Part shown: in pieces, positions 7,598-17,297 of the stretch
How positions within the stretch are numbered: position 1 is the stretch's first letter
Layout of the letters: each line of letters opens with the position of its first letter
The notes under the pieces: generated by a model
Databases searched by the model: none
What the model was told of the DNA's origin: nothing
What the model saw: the letters and a program-made list of their open reading frames with translations, nothing else
Assembly: GCA_021323655.1 (NCBI GenBank)
Contig: JAJPKO010000010.1
Coordinates: 186,001 to 250,000 of the forward strand
Source: Acidobacteriaceae bacterium
GTDB taxonomy: Bacteria; Acidobacteriota; Terriglobia; Terriglobales; Acidobacteriaceae
Reading direction: 5' to 3'
Length of the DNA stretch: 64,000 bases
Made by a program: the position numbers and the translations under genes

Positions 7598-8641
7598 ATG
7601 GTTTCGAGCACGGGAATACTTTCATCACAAACGATTGATATCAATCTGCCGCCGCCAGAGGTGATCTTTGGCACGACGGCAGCCATGCAGATTGTGCGGC
7701 TGAGGCTGGAGCGGGCCGCGGGCAGAAATATTCCGGTGCTGATTCGGGGAGAGAGCGGGACCGGCAAAGAGGTGATGGCGAGACTGCTGCACCACCTTTC
7801 GCCGTGGAAACATGGCCCTTTCGTCAAGGTGAACTGCCCGGCGATCCCGGGAACGCTGATGGAAAACGAGTTGTTCGGCCATGAGCGCGGAGCGTTTACA
7901 GGGGCCTATTCCAGCAAGCCCGGCAAAATAGAGAGCGCCCAGGCCGGCACTCTGTTTCTGGATGAGATTGGAGACCTCGAAACAGGTCTACAGGCGAAGT
8001 TGCTGCAGGTGTTGCAGGACGGCTGTTTCTACCGGATTGGCGGAGAAGCGGAGCAGCACATTGATGTCCGGATTGTTTCGGCCACCAACCACAATCTGGA
8101 AGAAGATATTGCCTCGGGCTCGTTCCGCGAGGACCTTTTATACCGGCTGGACGGAGTGACGATTACACTGCCGCCGCTGCGCGAGCGCAAGAACGATATT
8201 CCGCGCATCATTGACTTTTTGATCAAACATCACAGCGAGTCGCTGAATTGCATGGCGCGACCGCTCTCTTCTTCCGCCATGCAGGCCATGCTGGACTATC
8301 CCTGGTATGGAAACATTCGCGAGCTGGAGAATGTAGTGCGCAGGTATGTGATTTTTGGGCAGGAAGATGCTGTTCTTGCCGACCTAACGCGCGGCAACGC
8401 CCCCTTTTTTGCGCTGAGTACTTCATTTGATGGTGACTTCTCACTGAAGCGGATTACACGCCAGACAGTGCTGGAGCTGGAGCGCAGGGTGATCATGCAG
8501 GTGCTCGCTTCCAATAACTGGAACCGCAAAAAGGCGGCGCGAGTACTGAAGATCAGCTACCGGTCCCTTATGTATAAGATCCGGGAGATGAACATTCCTC
8601 CGTTGCGGGTAAAAGAGAGCCAACCGACAGATTCGCTGTAG
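7598..8641 (+). CDS. Sigma54-dependent transcriptional activator without receiver domain (347 aa)
   Basis: The protein starts almost directly with the AAA+ domain: Walker A GESGTGKE near residue 52, GAFTGA near residue 98, LFLDEIGDLE near residue 118, then a Fis-type HTH (RKKAARVLKISYRSLMYKI) near residues 310-330. There is no receiver, GAF or PAS domain, so activity is probably set by expression level or a partner protein, as in PspF-type activators. It is divergent from the response regulator at 5671-7149 and shares its HTH pattern, suggesting a paralogous pair reading related sites (inference). The ATG at 7598 has only a weak SD, and no better start precedes the conserved domain. Confidence 0.9.
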   Translation: MVSSTGILSSQTIDINLPPPEVIFGTTAAMQIVRLRLERAAGRNIPVLIRGESGTGKEVMARLLHHLSPWKHGPFVKVNCPAIPGTLMENELFGHERGAFTGAYSSKPGKIESAQAGTLFLDEIGDLETGLQAKLLQVLQDGCFYRIGGEAEQHIDVRIVSATNHNLEEDIASGSFREDLLYRLDGVTITLPPLRERKNDIPRIIDFLIKHHSESLNCMARPLSSSAMQAMLDYPWYGNIRELENVVRRYVIFGQEDAVLADLTRGNAPFFALSTSFDGDFSLKRITRQTVLELERRVIMQVLASNNWNRKKAARVLKISYRSLMYKIREMNIPPLRVKESQPTDSL

Positions 8642-8967
8642 CGGATTCCATCAATGTCGGACGGGTGAGCATCCCGGTACTCTTGTGGAGAGCTTTTCTT
8701 CAGGGAAAAGCGATATGTAAGGCGGTCCTCTTTTGATGAATATGCGGATTGGGCCGGAGGTGAATGTTCAACGCTCGCACGGCACGATGGCTCTTCTGGA
8801 TGGTCGGCCTTCTTATGGCGAAGTGGGGGAAACTTTTATAGCAGTTGCTGCTGGACAGAAGCCTCGCATCAGCGACAACCTTCACCCAATCCCCTGAGCG
8901 GCAAAAAACAAACGTTTGGACCCAACATGGTATGCAGTGGGAGATACCTTGCGTGTATCGTATCCAC
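8642..8967. other. Intergenic region upstream of S10 peptidase
   Basis: This 326-base stretch shows no supported gene. The carboxypeptidase frame can be extended upstream to 8845, but that extension lacks a signal peptide at its start. No clear terminator or promoter could be identified by eye. Confidence 0.4.
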
Positions 8968-10497
8968 ATGCACCTGAACCGTTTGCGCAAGATTCTAAGC
9001 CGCGTGGCGCTCGCCTCTGCGGCCTTTTGTATGTTTGCTGTTCCGTCTCTGCCTATCCTGGCGCAGGCGGACAAGGAAAAGCCTGCTCCGGCGGAGAAGC
9101 CTTCCGACAAGCCCTCGCTGCCGCCGCTGCCTGCCGATGCGCACGTGGAGCAGACGATGGACCTGAACGGCAAGACGCTGCACTACACCGTCACCGTGGG
9201 CACCATTCCCGTGTATGACAAGGACGGCAAGGAAGCAGGCCGTGTGGTCTATACCGCCTACACTGTGCCGGGCGCGAATCGGCCTGTTACGTTCGCCTTC
9301 AACGGCGGCCCTGGCGCGTCGTCTGTTTATCTGAACTTCGGCGCGATCGGACCCAAGCATCTTGAGTTCGGCAATGGAGGTGACAGCCCGTCTGACACGC
9401 CCACGCTGAAGGACAATCCGGGCACATGGCTCGACTTTACTGACCTCGTATTTGTGGATCCGATCGGTACTGGCTTCAGCCGCTCGCTGGTACCCGAGGC
9501 TGAAACAAAGAAGCTCTTCTACAGCACCGTTCCGGACATTGAATACCTTTCGCGCGTGGTCTATGACTGGCTGCTGAAAAATGGCCGCATGGACTCAAAG
9601 AAGTATCTGGTGGGCGAGAGCTATGGAGGCTTCCGTGGACCGCGTATTACGCACTATCTGCAATCGCAGCTTGGCGTGGCCATGAATGGCGTTGTGCTGG
9701 TATCGCCTTACCTGAACCCGACGATTGATGACAATGGCGACGTTTCTCCGCTGCCGTGGCTCATGACGCTGCCTTCTATTACCGCAGCGCATCTGGAGCG
9801 CGAGCACAAGCTCACGCCAGAGGCCATGCACGAAGTCATCAGCTACACGCTCGGCGAATATGCCACGGACATTCTGAAAGGCCGTTCTGATCCGGACGCT
9901 ACGGCACGCATCGTGAAAAAGGTGACGGAGATGACCGGGCTGGACCCGGAATTCGTCAAGCGCTCGGGCGGACGGCTTGAGACGGGTGCTTATCTGCGGG
10001 AGGTACGCCGCGAAGAAGGCAGGATCGGCTCGGTGTATGACTCAAATGTGACCTCGTTCGATCCCTTTCCGTTTTCACCGAACCAGCGCTCGAACGATCC
10101 TCTGCTGGAGACGCTGATTGCCCCCACGACTACCGCGATGGTCAACTTCGTTACCCAGACCGTGGGGTGGAAGGTGGATGCGCGTTACAACGCGCTCTCA
10201 TATGACGTGAACCGGCTGTGGGACCGCGATGAAGCGCTACGTCACGGCTCGGTAGATGATCTGCGCCAGGCCGTCGCCGCAGACCCGAAGATGCGCGTTA
10301 TTATTGCGCATGGCTGGAACGACCTTTCCTGTCCGTTTATGGGTTCGATTCTGACGGTGAATGAAATGCCGCAGATGGGCAGCGACCCGACGCGCGTCCA
10401 GGTAAAGGAGTACCCCGGCGGACATATGTTCTATACGCGTGAGTCCAGCCGGCTGGAACTGCGGAAGGATGTGATGGAGATGGTCAGCAAGCACTAG
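8968..10497 (+). CDS. Exported serine carboxypeptidase, peptidase family S10 (509 aa)
   Basis: The start at 8968 gives a typical signal peptide (basic MHLNRLRKI, hydrophobic core, cleavage near ILAQA), followed by a Pro/Lys-rich linker. The alpha/beta-hydrolase core has the S10 oxyanion stretch FNGGPGASSVY, the nucleophile Ser218 in VGESYGG, an Asp in HGWNDLSCP and the catalytic His in YPGGHMFY. Length fits the bacterial S10 family. These enzymes remove C-terminal residues from peptides outside the cytoplasm at acidic pH, sensible for a soil acidobacterium. It stands alone, just upstream of the his promoter. ATGs at 8845 and 8932 are alternative but less likely starts. Confidence 0.9.
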   Translation: MHLNRLRKILSRVALASAAFCMFAVPSLPILAQADKEKPAPAEKPSDKPSLPPLPADAHVEQTMDLNGKTLHYTVTVGTIPVYDKDGKEAGRVVYTAYTVPGANRPVTFAFNGGPGASSVYLNFGAIGPKHLEFGNGGDSPSDTPTLKDNPGTWLDFTDLVFVDPIGTGFSRSLVPEAETKKLFYSTVPDIEYLSRVVYDWLLKNGRMDSKKYLVGESYGGFRGPRITHYLQSQLGVAMNGVVLVSPYLNPTIDDNGDVSPLPWLMTLPSITAAHLEREHKLTPEAMHEVISYTLGEYATDILKGRSDPDATARIVKKVTEMTGLDPEFVKRSGGRLETGAYLREVRREEGRIGSVYDSNVTSFDPFPFSPNQRSNDPLLETLIAPTTTAMVNFVTQTVGWKVDARYNALSYDVNRLWDRDEALRHGSVDDLRQAVAADPKMRVIIAHGWNDLSCPFMGSILTVNEMPQMGSDPTRVQVKEYPGGHMFYTRESSRLELRKDVMEMVSKH

Positions 10498-10502
10498 CGG
10501 TG

Positions 10503-10529
10503 TTGACATCTTCGACCTCAGCCTATAAC
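10503..10529 (+). promoter_or_regulatory. Probable sigma70-type promoter of the his operon
   Basis: TTGACA (10503-10508) and TATAAC (10524-10529) are separated by 15 bases, slightly short but otherwise near consensus. Transcription would begin near 10536, about five bases before the ATG of the leader peptide. The leader would then be nearly leaderless, which agrees with its lack of an SD sequence. Confidence 0.6.
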
Positions 10530-10540
10530 CTCAATCACAG

Positions 10541-10618
10541 ATGCGGATTCATCGCCATCATCGTCATCACCATCATCACGTGACGAGCGTGTCGGCGAAT
10601 CCTTACGGCCAGCAGTAA
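10541..10618 (+). CDS. hisL: his operon leader peptide (25 aa, 8 histidines)
   Basis: ATG at 10541 opens a 25-codon frame ending in TAA at 10616-10618. Residues 4, 6, 7 and 9-13 are histidine, so 8 of 10 residues between positions 4 and 13 are His, the signature of a histidine attenuator. Both CAT and CAC codons are used, interrupted only by Arg. A rho-independent hairpin follows 25 bases after the stop and hisI begins after that. When charged His-tRNA is scarce, ribosomes should stall here and favour read-through into the his genes. No SD is visible. The function is inferred by analogy with enterobacterial hisL. Confidence 0.85.
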   Translation: MRIHRHHRHHHHHVTSVSANPYGQQ

Positions 10619-10642
10619 AAGCCAGAAATCAAGGAATCCAAG

Positions 10643-10677
10643 AGCCCGCCGGCGCGCCAAGCGCAGGCGGGCTTTTT
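10643..10677 (+). terminator. his attenuator terminator
   Basis: AGCCCGCC (10643-10650) pairs perfectly with GGCGGGCT (10666-10673) around a 15-base loop and is followed by a run of five T (10673-10677). It lies between the His-rich leader and hisI, the right place for attenuation. The loop contains a self-complementary GGCGCGCC. An anti-terminator pairing upstream was not resolved by eye. Confidence 0.85.
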
Positions 10678-10725
10678 GCATCTGACCGCAAGCGCAGCGC
10701 CCGGCAAGATATAAAGGAAAAAGCA

Positions 10726-11076
10726 ATGTCTGAACCAGCAATTGATTTTGCCAAGATGGAAGGACTCGCCCCGGCAATTGTGCAAGACGCGAAGACCGGG
10801 CAGGTGCTCATGGTCGGCTTCCAGAACGATGTCAGCTACCAAAAGACCCTCGAAACCGGTTTTGTCACCTTCTGGAGCCGCACTCGCCAGAAGCTCTGGA
10901 TGAAGGGTGAGACCAGTGGTAACCGTTTGCGCGTGATTGAAGCGCTCACCGACTGCGACCGCGACAGTGTTCTTTACCGCGTGGAAGTGGAAGGCGACGG
11001 CCTCGTATGCCACGAGGGTACAGTAAGCTGCTTCACCAAGCCCATCGCCCTCAACACCACACAGGAGACGCGCTAA
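10726..11076 (+). CDS. hisI: Phosphoribosyl-AMP cyclohydrolase (116 aa)
   Basis: HisI opens the purine ring of phosphoribosyl-AMP, the third step of histidine synthesis. Visible family motifs are [18 protein letters not shown] near residue 49, the metal-binding DCDRD and, nearer the C terminus, GTVSCF. It is the monofunctional form with no HisE (pyrophosphohydrolase) domain fused behind it, and no separate hisE lies in the window. SD AAAGGA precedes the ATG. It is the first structural gene after the attenuator and its TAA overlaps the hisG ATG (TAATG). Confidence 0.95.
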   Translation: MSEPAIDFAKMEGLAPAIVQDAKTGQVLMVGFQNDVSYQKTLETGFVTFWSRTRQKLWMKGETSGNRLRVIEALTDCDRDSVLYRVEVEGDGLVCHEGTVSCFTKPIALNTTQETR

Positions 11077-11951
11077 TGGCAAACAAACTTAAGCTCGGAA
11101 TCCCCAAAGGCAGCCTGCAGGATGCAACGATCGCCCTCTTCCAGCGCGCCGGATGGAACATCTATGCGAGTGGCCGCTCTTATTTTCCTGCGATTGATGA
11201 TCCGGAGATCGAATGTACGCTGGTCCGCGCCCAGGAGATGGCCCGCTATGTGGACCACGGCGCTCTCGATGCGGGACTTACCGGAATTGACTGGGTGGTC
11301 GAAAGCGGACGCGAAGTAAAGAGCATCACCAGCCTTACCTATGCAAAGCAGAGCCGCCAGAAGGTGCGTTGGGTGCTCGCCGTCCCTGACGATGCGCCCT
11401 ACCAGAAGGCTGAAGACCTCAACGGCAAGACCATTGCTACGGAGCTGGTGGAAGTCACGCGGAAATACTTCGCAGGCAAGGGCGTGCAGGTGAAGGTGGA
11501 ATTCAGCTGGGGCGCAACAGAAGTGAAGCCTCCCACACTGGCCGATGCCATTGTGGAAGTGACGGAAACTGGCAGCTCGCTGCGCGCCAACCGCCTCCGC
11601 ATTATTGACACAGTGATGGAAAGCGAGACCCACCTTATCGCCAACCCCAAGAGCTACGAAGATCCCTGGAAAAAAGAAAAGCTCGATAACATCGCGCTGA
11701 TGCTGCGTGGTGCCATCGCTGCCCAGGGCCAGGTGGGCCTGATGATGAATGTGCAGAAGGCCCATCTGGCGGAAGTGCTTTCTGTGCTTCCTGCGCTGAC
11801 ATCACCGACGGTTTCGGCGCTGAGTGACCCAAGCTGGGTTGCGGTCAACACGATTCTTGAGGAAAGCGTAGTGCGAGACGTACTGCCCAAGCTGAAAGCA
11901 GCGAAAGCAACCGGTATTGTCGAGTATCCGCTGAACAAGGTGGTCCTCTGA
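11076..11951 (+). CDS. hisG: ATP phosphoribosyltransferase, long form (291 aa)
   Basis: HisG condenses ATP with PRPP, the committed and usually feedback-inhibited step of histidine synthesis. The N terminus [17 protein letters not shown] and the PRPP-binding region near [10 protein letters not shown]-type sequence (residues 122-130) are typical. At 291 residues it is the long form, which carries its own C-terminal ACT-like regulatory domain and does not need HisZ. The start is fixed by the one-base TAATG overlap with hisI; a longer upstream frame is an artefact. Its TGA overlaps the hisD ATG by one base. Confidence 0.95.
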   Translation: MANKLKLGIPKGSLQDATIALFQRAGWNIYASGRSYFPAIDDPEIECTLVRAQEMARYVDHGALDAGLTGIDWVVESGREVKSITSLTYAKQSRQKVRWVLAVPDDAPYQKAEDLNGKTIATELVEVTRKYFAGKGVQVKVEFSWGATEVKPPTLADAIVEVTETGSSLRANRLRIIDTVMESETHLIANPKSYEDPWKKEKLDNIALMLRGAIAAQGQVGLMMNVQKAHLAEVLSVLPALTSPTVSALSDPSWVAVNTILEESVVRDVLPKLKAAKATGIVEYPLNKVVL

Positions 11952-13201
11952 TGCGCATCCTCACCACAAAAGGGCGCGAAAAACTCATTGCGCAGCTTGT
12001 TGAGCGACGGAACAGCGTAGATGAACGCGCTGTTCCGGTGGCGCGGCGCATTCTTGAGGGCGTCCGCAAAGGCGGAGACGCTGCTCTTTTTCGCCATGCT
12101 GCGCGTCTGGACGGTATTACGAAACAGTCACAGTTACATATTCCAACAGAAGAGATGCAACAGGCCTTCCGAGAGGTTTCGCCCGCCTTTCGGAAGACGC
12201 TGGAGACCGCCGCGAAAAACATTCGTCGCTTTGCACAGAAGCAATTGCCGAAAGACTGGAACTTCGAGCAGGTCCCGGGCCTCACGGTCGGGCAGAAGAT
12301 ACGCCCGCTTGCCTCGGTAGGCTGCTATGTGCCCAGCGGGCGCTATCCGCTGCCTTCCACGCTGCTGATGACGGCCATTCCTGCGCAGGTTGCAGGGGTC
12401 TCGCGCATCGTCGTCGTCTCGCCCAAACCTGCAAGAGAGACTCTCGCCGCCGCCGCTTACCTCGGCATCACGGAGTTCTATCGCATTGGTGGAGCGCAGG
12501 CGATTGCCGCTCTTGCTTATGGGACCGAGAGCATCCGCGGTGTCGAGAAGATCGTCGGACCTGGCAACGCTTTTGTTACAGCGGCAAAAAAGCTGGTCTC
12601 CTTCGACTGCGCCATTGATATGCTCGCCGGGCCGACAGAGATCGTGATCACCAGCGAAAACGGCGACCCGGCACTCATCGCTTCAGACCTGGTCGCGCAG
12701 GCCGAGCACGACCCAGATGCGCTCCCCATCTTTATCACGACAAAACGCGAGCTGGCTGAAAAGGTCAGTGCTCAGGTAAGGCAGCAGGTACGCCAGAATC
12801 CAGTTGCGGCACTGGCCATTCAAGCGAATGGAATTATATTTGTAACAAAATCAGTTACAGAATCACAGGAACTCACCAACCGGCTTGCTCCGGAGCACCT
12901 TACCATAGATTCAGAGCGTGATCTCGACTGGGTACAGAACGCCGGCTCTGTTTTTGTAGGCCGATACTCCGCGCAGCCGCTGGGCGACTACATCTCAGGC
13001 CCTAACCATACACTGCCTACAGGCGGACTGGCGCGCGTGCGTGGTGGCCTGAGCGTCAACGATTTTGTGAAGACCATTACTGTCCAGCAATATGACCGTA
13101 AGGCGCTCCGGACATTAGGCCCGCTGGCCATCGCGCTGGCTGAAGCGGAAGGACTCAAAGGACATGCGAATGCAATTCGAGCAAGAGGCGCCCGTGGCTG
13201 A
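11951..13201 (+). CDS. hisD: Histidinol dehydrogenase (416 aa)
   Basis: HisD oxidises histidinol to histidine in two NAD-dependent steps, using a zinc ion. Family signatures are present: YVPSGRYPLPST near residue 127, GGAQAIAALAYGTE near residue 177, VGPGNAFVTAAK, and AQAEHDPDA. The C-terminal GPNHTLPTGG region is also present. Length is close to the usual 430 residues. The start overlaps the hisG stop (TGATG), and the 3' end overlaps hisC, so translation appears coupled throughout. Confidence 0.96.
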   Translation: MRILTTKGREKLIAQLVERRNSVDERAVPVARRILEGVRKGGDAALFRHAARLDGITKQSQLHIPTEEMQQAFREVSPAFRKTLETAAKNIRRFAQKQLPKDWNFEQVPGLTVGQKIRPLASVGCYVPSGRYPLPSTLLMTAIPAQVAGVSRIVVVSPKPARETLAAAAYLGITEFYRIGGAQAIAALAYGTESIRGVEKIVGPGNAFVTAAKKLVSFDCAIDMLAGPTEIVITSENGDPALIASDLVAQAEHDPDALPIFITTKRELAEKVSAQVRQQVRQNPVAALAIQANGIIFVTKSVTESQELTNRLAPEHLTIDSERDLDWVQNAGSVFVGRYSAQPLGDYISGPNHTLPTGGLARVRGGLSVNDFVKTITVQQYDRKALRTLGPLAIALAEAEGLKGHANAIRARGARG

Positions 13202-14267
13202 GCTGATCAGGCCGCGCGCAGCCGTTTTGCGCACAAAGGAATATCACCCGCCGCTTGGCTCACGCGAGGGCGTGCGGCTCGATTTTAACGAGAACACCTT
13301 CGCCTGTTCGCCTAAAGTGCTGGAGGTGCTCGGAAGGATCTCCCGCGCCGATCTCACCCGCTATCCCGAGCGCGAACCCATGGAAAAGCTCGTCGCGCAG
13401 CACCTCAGCGTAAAACCGGAACAGGTGTTGCTGACCAACGGGGTAGATGAGGCCATTCACGTCCTGTGCCAAACGTATCTCGATAAGGGCGACGCATTTC
13501 TGCTTCCTGTGCCAACTTACTCCATGTATGAGGTCTATGGCTCATCTACTGAATCTGAGATCATCTTTGTGCAGGCGGGAGAAGATTTCTCGTTCCCGCT
13601 GGATGATGTCCTTTTAGGCATTACGCCTGCAACCAAGCTCATCGCCATTGCCAACCCCAACAGCCCCACAGGCCGCGCGGTGTCTCGCGAGGGGATCATA
13701 GAAGTGCTGGAACGCGCCCCCCACGCCATCGTCCTGGTTGATGAGGCCTATTACCACTTTTATGGCGAGACGGTCCTTGACCTGATGGGCCGTGTGCCAA
13801 ACCTTGTCGTCACGCGCACTTTTTCAAAGGCCTATGGACTTGCCGGGCTGCGTCTCGGTGCGCTCATCGCCAGCGAAGAGCAGATGCATTGGATGCGCCG
13901 CATGATCTCGCCCTACAGCGTCAATGGGCTCGCGCTTGCCTGCCTGCCTGCGGCGCTAGCAGATGAGGCCTATCTTCAGTGGTATGTGAGTCAGGTGCTG
14001 GAAGGCCGCACGTTGTTCACCGCCGCGCTGGACCGCCTCGGCCTCCCGTACTGGCCCTCTGAGGCAAACTTTGTGCTCACGAAAATTGGCGCAAAACACC
14101 GCGCATTTGTTCAGGCCATGCATCGCCGCGGCGTGCTCGTCCGCGACCGCTCCAACGACCCTGGCTGCGATGGCTGCGTGCGCATCACCATTGGCACGCT
14201 CGAGCATACGCAGCAGGGCATCGCCGCATTAGAAGAATCGCTCAGGGAAATCGGATGGAATCAATGA
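13170..14267 (+). CDS. hisC: Histidinol-phosphate aminotransferase (365 aa)
   Basis: This is a fold-type I PLP aminotransferase. The PLP lysine lies in [14 protein letters not shown], with [15 protein letters not shown] and [10 protein letters not shown] upstream. HisC converts imidazole-acetol phosphate to histidinol phosphate. It overlaps the end of hisD by about 30 bases. Two ATGs are possible, 13164 and 13170; the second is preferred because AAAGGA lies seven bases upstream. The TGA overlaps the hisB ATG (ATGA). Assignment as HisC rather than another class I aminotransferase rests on family motifs and operon position. Confidence 0.94.
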   Translation: MQFEQEAPVAELIRPRAAVLRTKEYHPPLGSREGVRLDFNENTFACSPKVLEVLGRISRADLTRYPEREPMEKLVAQHLSVKPEQVLLTNGVDEAIHVLCQTYLDKGDAFLLPVPTYSMYEVYGSSTESEIIFVQAGEDFSFPLDDVLLGITPATKLIAIANPNSPTGRAVSREGIIEVLERAPHAIVLVDEAYYHFYGETVLDLMGRVPNLVVTRTFSKAYGLAGLRLGALIASEEQMHWMRRMISPYSVNGLALACLPAALADEAYLQWYVSQVLEGRTLFTAALDRLGLPYWPSEANFVLTKIGAKHRAFVQAMHRRGVLVRDRSNDPGCDGCVRITIGTLEHTQQGIAALEESLREIGWNQ

Positions 14268-14863
14268 GCAAAAAGAAACGCACAGCTGAAATCAAGCGCA
14301 AGACCGCCGAAACGCAGATTTCTCTGCGTCTCACCATCGAAGGCACGGGCCGCTACAAGATCAGCACCGGCATCCGCTTCTTCGACCACATGCTTGAGCT
14401 GTTCGCGCGCCATGGCGCATTTGACCTCGAGCTTACCTGCAAAGGCGATCTCGATGTAGACCAGCACCACACTGTGGAAGACGTGGGCATCGCGCTCGGT
14501 GAGGCATTTGACCGCGCGCTCGGCGACAAAAAAGGCATCATGCGCGCTGGATACTTCCTTATGACCATGGATGAAACGCTCGGTATCGCCGCCGTGGACC
14601 TGGGCGGCCGCGTATCCTCCGTCATCAAGACAAAAGTAAAGACCCGGCTGGTGGGCGATCTGCAATCGGAGCTGGTAGACGACTTCTTTGAAGGCTTTGC
14701 CCGCGGAGCACGCGCCAACGTCCACCTGAAAACCATGTATGGCCGCTCGAACCATCACAAAGTGGAAGCGCTCTTCAAGGCATTTGCGCGCGCGCTGCGC
14801 TTTGCCTGCATGAGAGACGCGCAGATTGGAACCATGCTCCCCAGCACGAAAGGTCTGTTGTGA
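14264..14863 (+). CDS. hisB: Imidazoleglycerol-phosphate dehydratase (199 aa)
   Basis: HisB removes water from imidazoleglycerol phosphate. The metal-binding signatures [34 protein letters not shown] and [19 protein letters not shown] are all intact. It is monofunctional: no HAD-type histidinol-phosphatase domain is fused at the N terminus. The start at 14264 is chosen for its ATGA overlap with hisC; an ATG three codons earlier is possible. Its TGA overlaps the GTG start of hisH. Confidence 0.96.
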   Translation: MSKKKRTAEIKRKTAETQISLRLTIEGTGRYKISTGIRFFDHMLELFARHGAFDLELTCKGDLDVDQHHTVEDVGIALGEAFDRALGDKKGIMRAGYFLMTMDETLGIAAVDLGGRVSSVIKTKVKTRLVGDLQSELVDDFFEGFARGARANVHLKTMYGRSNHHKVEALFKAFARALRFACMRDAQIGTMLPSTKGLL

Positions 14864-15447
14864 TCGCAGTCGTTGACTACAAGGCGGGGAACCTCACCTC
14901 GGTGATGAAGGCGCTGCACGCGGTCAAGGCCGAAGTCATGGCCACTTCTGATCCGGAGGTGGTGCTGAGCGCAGAAAAAATTGTCCTGCCCGGAGTAGGC
15001 CACTTCGCGGCAACAGAGTTTCTGGCCCGTCACGGTCTGAAGGCAGCCATTGAAGAGCGGGTGAAGGCAGGCGCGCCGTTCCTCGGCATCTGCGTTGGCC
15101 TGCAATGGCTCTTCGAAGGCAGCACCGAATCGCCGGAAACAGCGGGCCTCGGTGCATTCCAGGGGAAGTGCGAGCGCTTTGCCCCCGGCATGAAGGTCCC
15201 GCATGTTGGCTGGAACTCGATTGAGGTAGAGCCATCGCGTCTCTTCGAGGGCGTTGCTTTCGGATCGTTTGTATACTACACGCACTCCTACCGCGCGCCC
15301 CTGACAAATGGGACCGTGGCAGTTACAGATTATGGTGTGCCGTTTACCGCTGCGGTAGAGCGCGACAACGTAATGGGTGTGCAGTTCCATCCCGAAAAGT
15401 CAGGAGAAGCCGGACTGCGCATTCTCCGCAACTTTGTGGAGTTATAG
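14860..15447 (+). CDS. hisH: Imidazole glycerol phosphate synthase glutaminase subunit (195 aa)
   Basis: This is a class I glutamine amidotransferase subunit. The nucleophilic Cys is in [11 protein letters not shown] near residue 77, and the catalytic His and Glu are in VQFHPEKSG near the C terminus. HisH supplies ammonia to HisF through a channel. It starts at GTG 14860, overlapping the hisB stop (GTGA), and hisF follows after three bases. Confidence 0.95.
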   Translation: MIAVVDYKAGNLTSVMKALHAVKAEVMATSDPEVVLSAEKIVLPGVGHFAATEFLARHGLKAAIEERVKAGAPFLGICVGLQWLFEGSTESPETAGLGAFQGKCERFAPGMKVPHVGWNSIEVEPSRLFEGVAFGSFVYYTHSYRAPLTNGTVAVTDYGVPFTAAVERDNVMGVQFHPEKSGEAGLRILRNFVEL

Positions 15448-15450
15448 GGT

Positions 15451-16230
15451 TTGCTGACCAAACGCATCATCGCCTGCCTGGATGTGGATGCAGGCCGCGT
15501 CGTCAAAGGCGTCCAGTTCGTGGACATTATTGATGCCGGGGACCCAGCGGAGCTCGCACATCGCCACGCTGAAGCCGGGGCCGACGAGATCGTTCTGCTC
15601 GACATTACGGCCACGCACCAGGGGCGAGGCACACTCATTGATACAGTAAAGAGAACGGCCCGGCAGATATTCGTGCCTTTCACCGTTGGCGGAGGTATTC
15701 GCACGGCCGATGATGCCGCTGCAGTCTTCGACGCGGGTGCGGACAAGGTCAGCATCAACTCGGCTGCGATTGCGCGGCCTGACCTGATAGAAGAAATAGG
15801 CAGCAGGTTCGGAGCACAGGCCGTCATCGTCGCCATTGACGCGCGACGCGCAAAGGAAAGCAGCGACCCGGTGAAGGATGCGGAAGTATTTGTAAGCGGC
15901 GGCAGAAAACCAACCGGCCGCAAAGTTGTGGAGTGGGCGCGCGAGGCCGAGCAGCGCGGCGCGGGTGAAATCCTGCTCACCTCCATGGATTCCGACGGGA
16001 CCCGCTCTGGCTTTGATTGCGAACTGACGGCGATGGTCAGTGAAGCCGTCCAGATCCCCGTCATTGCTTCAGGCGGCGCGGGCAATGCAGAGCATTTTGC
16101 TGACATCCTGCTCGCAGGCAAGGCTGATGCGGCACTGGCTGCCAGTATTTTCCACTTCGGCATTGCAGACGTTCGCGAACTGAAACAGGAGATCGCCCGG
16201 CGCGGCGTACCCGTGAGGCTCCCATGCTGA
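15451..16230 (+). CDS. hisF: Imidazole glycerol phosphate synthase cyclase subunit (259 aa)
   Basis: HisF is a TIM barrel that makes imidazoleglycerol phosphate and AICAR using ammonia from HisH. The catalytic Asp is in [15 protein letters not shown] near the N terminus; phosphate-binding loops [11 protein letters not shown] and [12 protein letters not shown] are visible. Translation begins at TTG 15451, three bases after the hisH stop, consistent with coupling. It overlaps hisA by seven bases. Confidence 0.95.
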   Translation: MLTKRIIACLDVDAGRVVKGVQFVDIIDAGDPAELAHRHAEAGADEIVLLDITATHQGRGTLIDTVKRTARQIFVPFTVGGGIRTADDAAAVFDAGADKVSINSAAIARPDLIEEIGSRFGAQAVIVAIDARRAKESSDPVKDAEVFVSGGRKPTGRKVVEWAREAEQRGAGEILLTSMDSDGTRSGFDCELTAMVSEAVQIPVIASGGAGNAEHFADILLAGKADAALAASIFHFGIADVRELKQEIARRGVPVRLPC

Positions 16231-16895
16231 TTCCTTCCATTGATCTGATGGGCGGCCGCATCGTCCAGCTTGTACGCGGCGAAAAGCTGAAGCTCGCCTT
16301 TGATGACTTCGAATACTGGATCGAGAAGTTCTCCGGCTACCCTATGGTGCAGTTGATTGACCTGGACGCGGCCATGCGCCAGGGCGACAACGCCGCACTC
16401 ATCGAACAGATATCGCGTCGTCTGCCATGCCAGATCGGCGGAGGCATCGCCACAATCGAACGCGCAAGGCAGCTGCTCTCGGCAGGGGCCAAACGCGTCA
16501 TCTTTGGCTCGGCGCTATTTCCGTCTGAAATCAATACCGCGCTTGCGCAGGAAATCGCAGAACAAATTGGTCCGGAGCAATTTGTAGCCAGCATAGATAC
16601 AAAGGGCGGGCGCGTGGCCATTAAAGGCTGGAAGGAACAGGCTGCTCTCACTCCAGACGAGGCCATCCTTGCGCTGGCCCCATACTGCGGAGCATTCCTC
16701 TACACCCACGTGGACACAGAAGGCACCATGCAGGGCTTTCCCATCGAAACGGCAAAACGCCTTCGCTCCCTCACACAGCGACAGCTCATTGTCGCCGGGG
16801 GCATTCGCGACCAGGCGGAGATTGATGCCCTCGACGCGTTCGACGTAGATGCAGTGGCCGGCATGGCCGTCTACACCGGGGCGCTCGCTACCTGA
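16224..16895 (+). CDS. hisA: ProFAR isomerase (223 aa)
   Basis: HisA is a TIM barrel paralogous to HisF and performs the Amadori rearrangement of ProFAR to [23 protein letters not shown] at the N terminus carries the catalytic Asp8-type residue; [16 protein letters not shown] and [10 protein letters not shown] carry phosphate-binding and second-Asp positions. It is somewhat shorter than the usual 240-245 residues but no key segment appears missing. It is the last gene of the his operon and its end overlaps a small convergent gene by eight bases. Confidence 0.93.
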   Translation: MLIPSIDLMGGRIVQLVRGEKLKLAFDDFEYWIEKFSGYPMVQLIDLDAAMRQGDNAALIEQISRRLPCQIGGGIATIERARQLLSAGAKRVIFGSALFPSEINTALAQEIAEQIGPEQFVASIDTKGGRVAIKGWKEQAALTPDEAILALAPYCGAFLYTHVDTEGTMQGFPIETAKRLRSLTQRQLIVAGGIRDQAEIDALDAFDVDAVAGMAVYTGALAT

Positions 16896-17052
16896 TGGTC
16901 TCTTTGCGCAGCGTGACCAGGCCTACCACCAGAAAGATAGTGGCGACCAGCCCTTGCAGCCACGCCAGTTGCCAGATGTGACGCACCAGGGAAATGGAGG
17001 TAATCACAAACCAGAGCACAGCAATCAGGAACCAGATGGAAGAACGTCGCAT
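16888..17052 (-). CDS. Small two-helix membrane protein (54 aa)
   Basis: Starting at ATG 17052 the frame encodes two hydrophobic segments (residues 6-22 and about 30-47) separated by a short basic loop, with a charged C-terminal RKETIR. Longer upstream versions of the frame look non-coding. No SD is evident and I do not recognise a family. It converges with hisA and overlaps its last bases. The 245 bases between it and the aminotransferase gene hold nothing else I can name. Confidence 0.45.
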   Translation of the reverse strand: MRRSSIWFLIAVLWFVITSISLVRHIWQLAWLQGLVATIFLVVGLVTLRKETIR

Positions 17053-17297
17053 ACGCAGCAGAATAGCACTCCAGTGGTGCGGTCCTGACCAGCAGCACGA
17101 CGAAGAACCTGCCTTATTGTGATAAAGGAAGGAGGGAGACCAAAATGGACAAGACATTTGCAGTCCATCCAGGAGACATCCACGGGACAAAACGATTGCC
17201 GGGACCAGGCAGCACGCAACAAAGGCAACCTGACACCACCCAGTCCTTCTTTCGGTTATGCTAATGAGTCTCCATTTATTTCGAAGGGCAGACCGGA

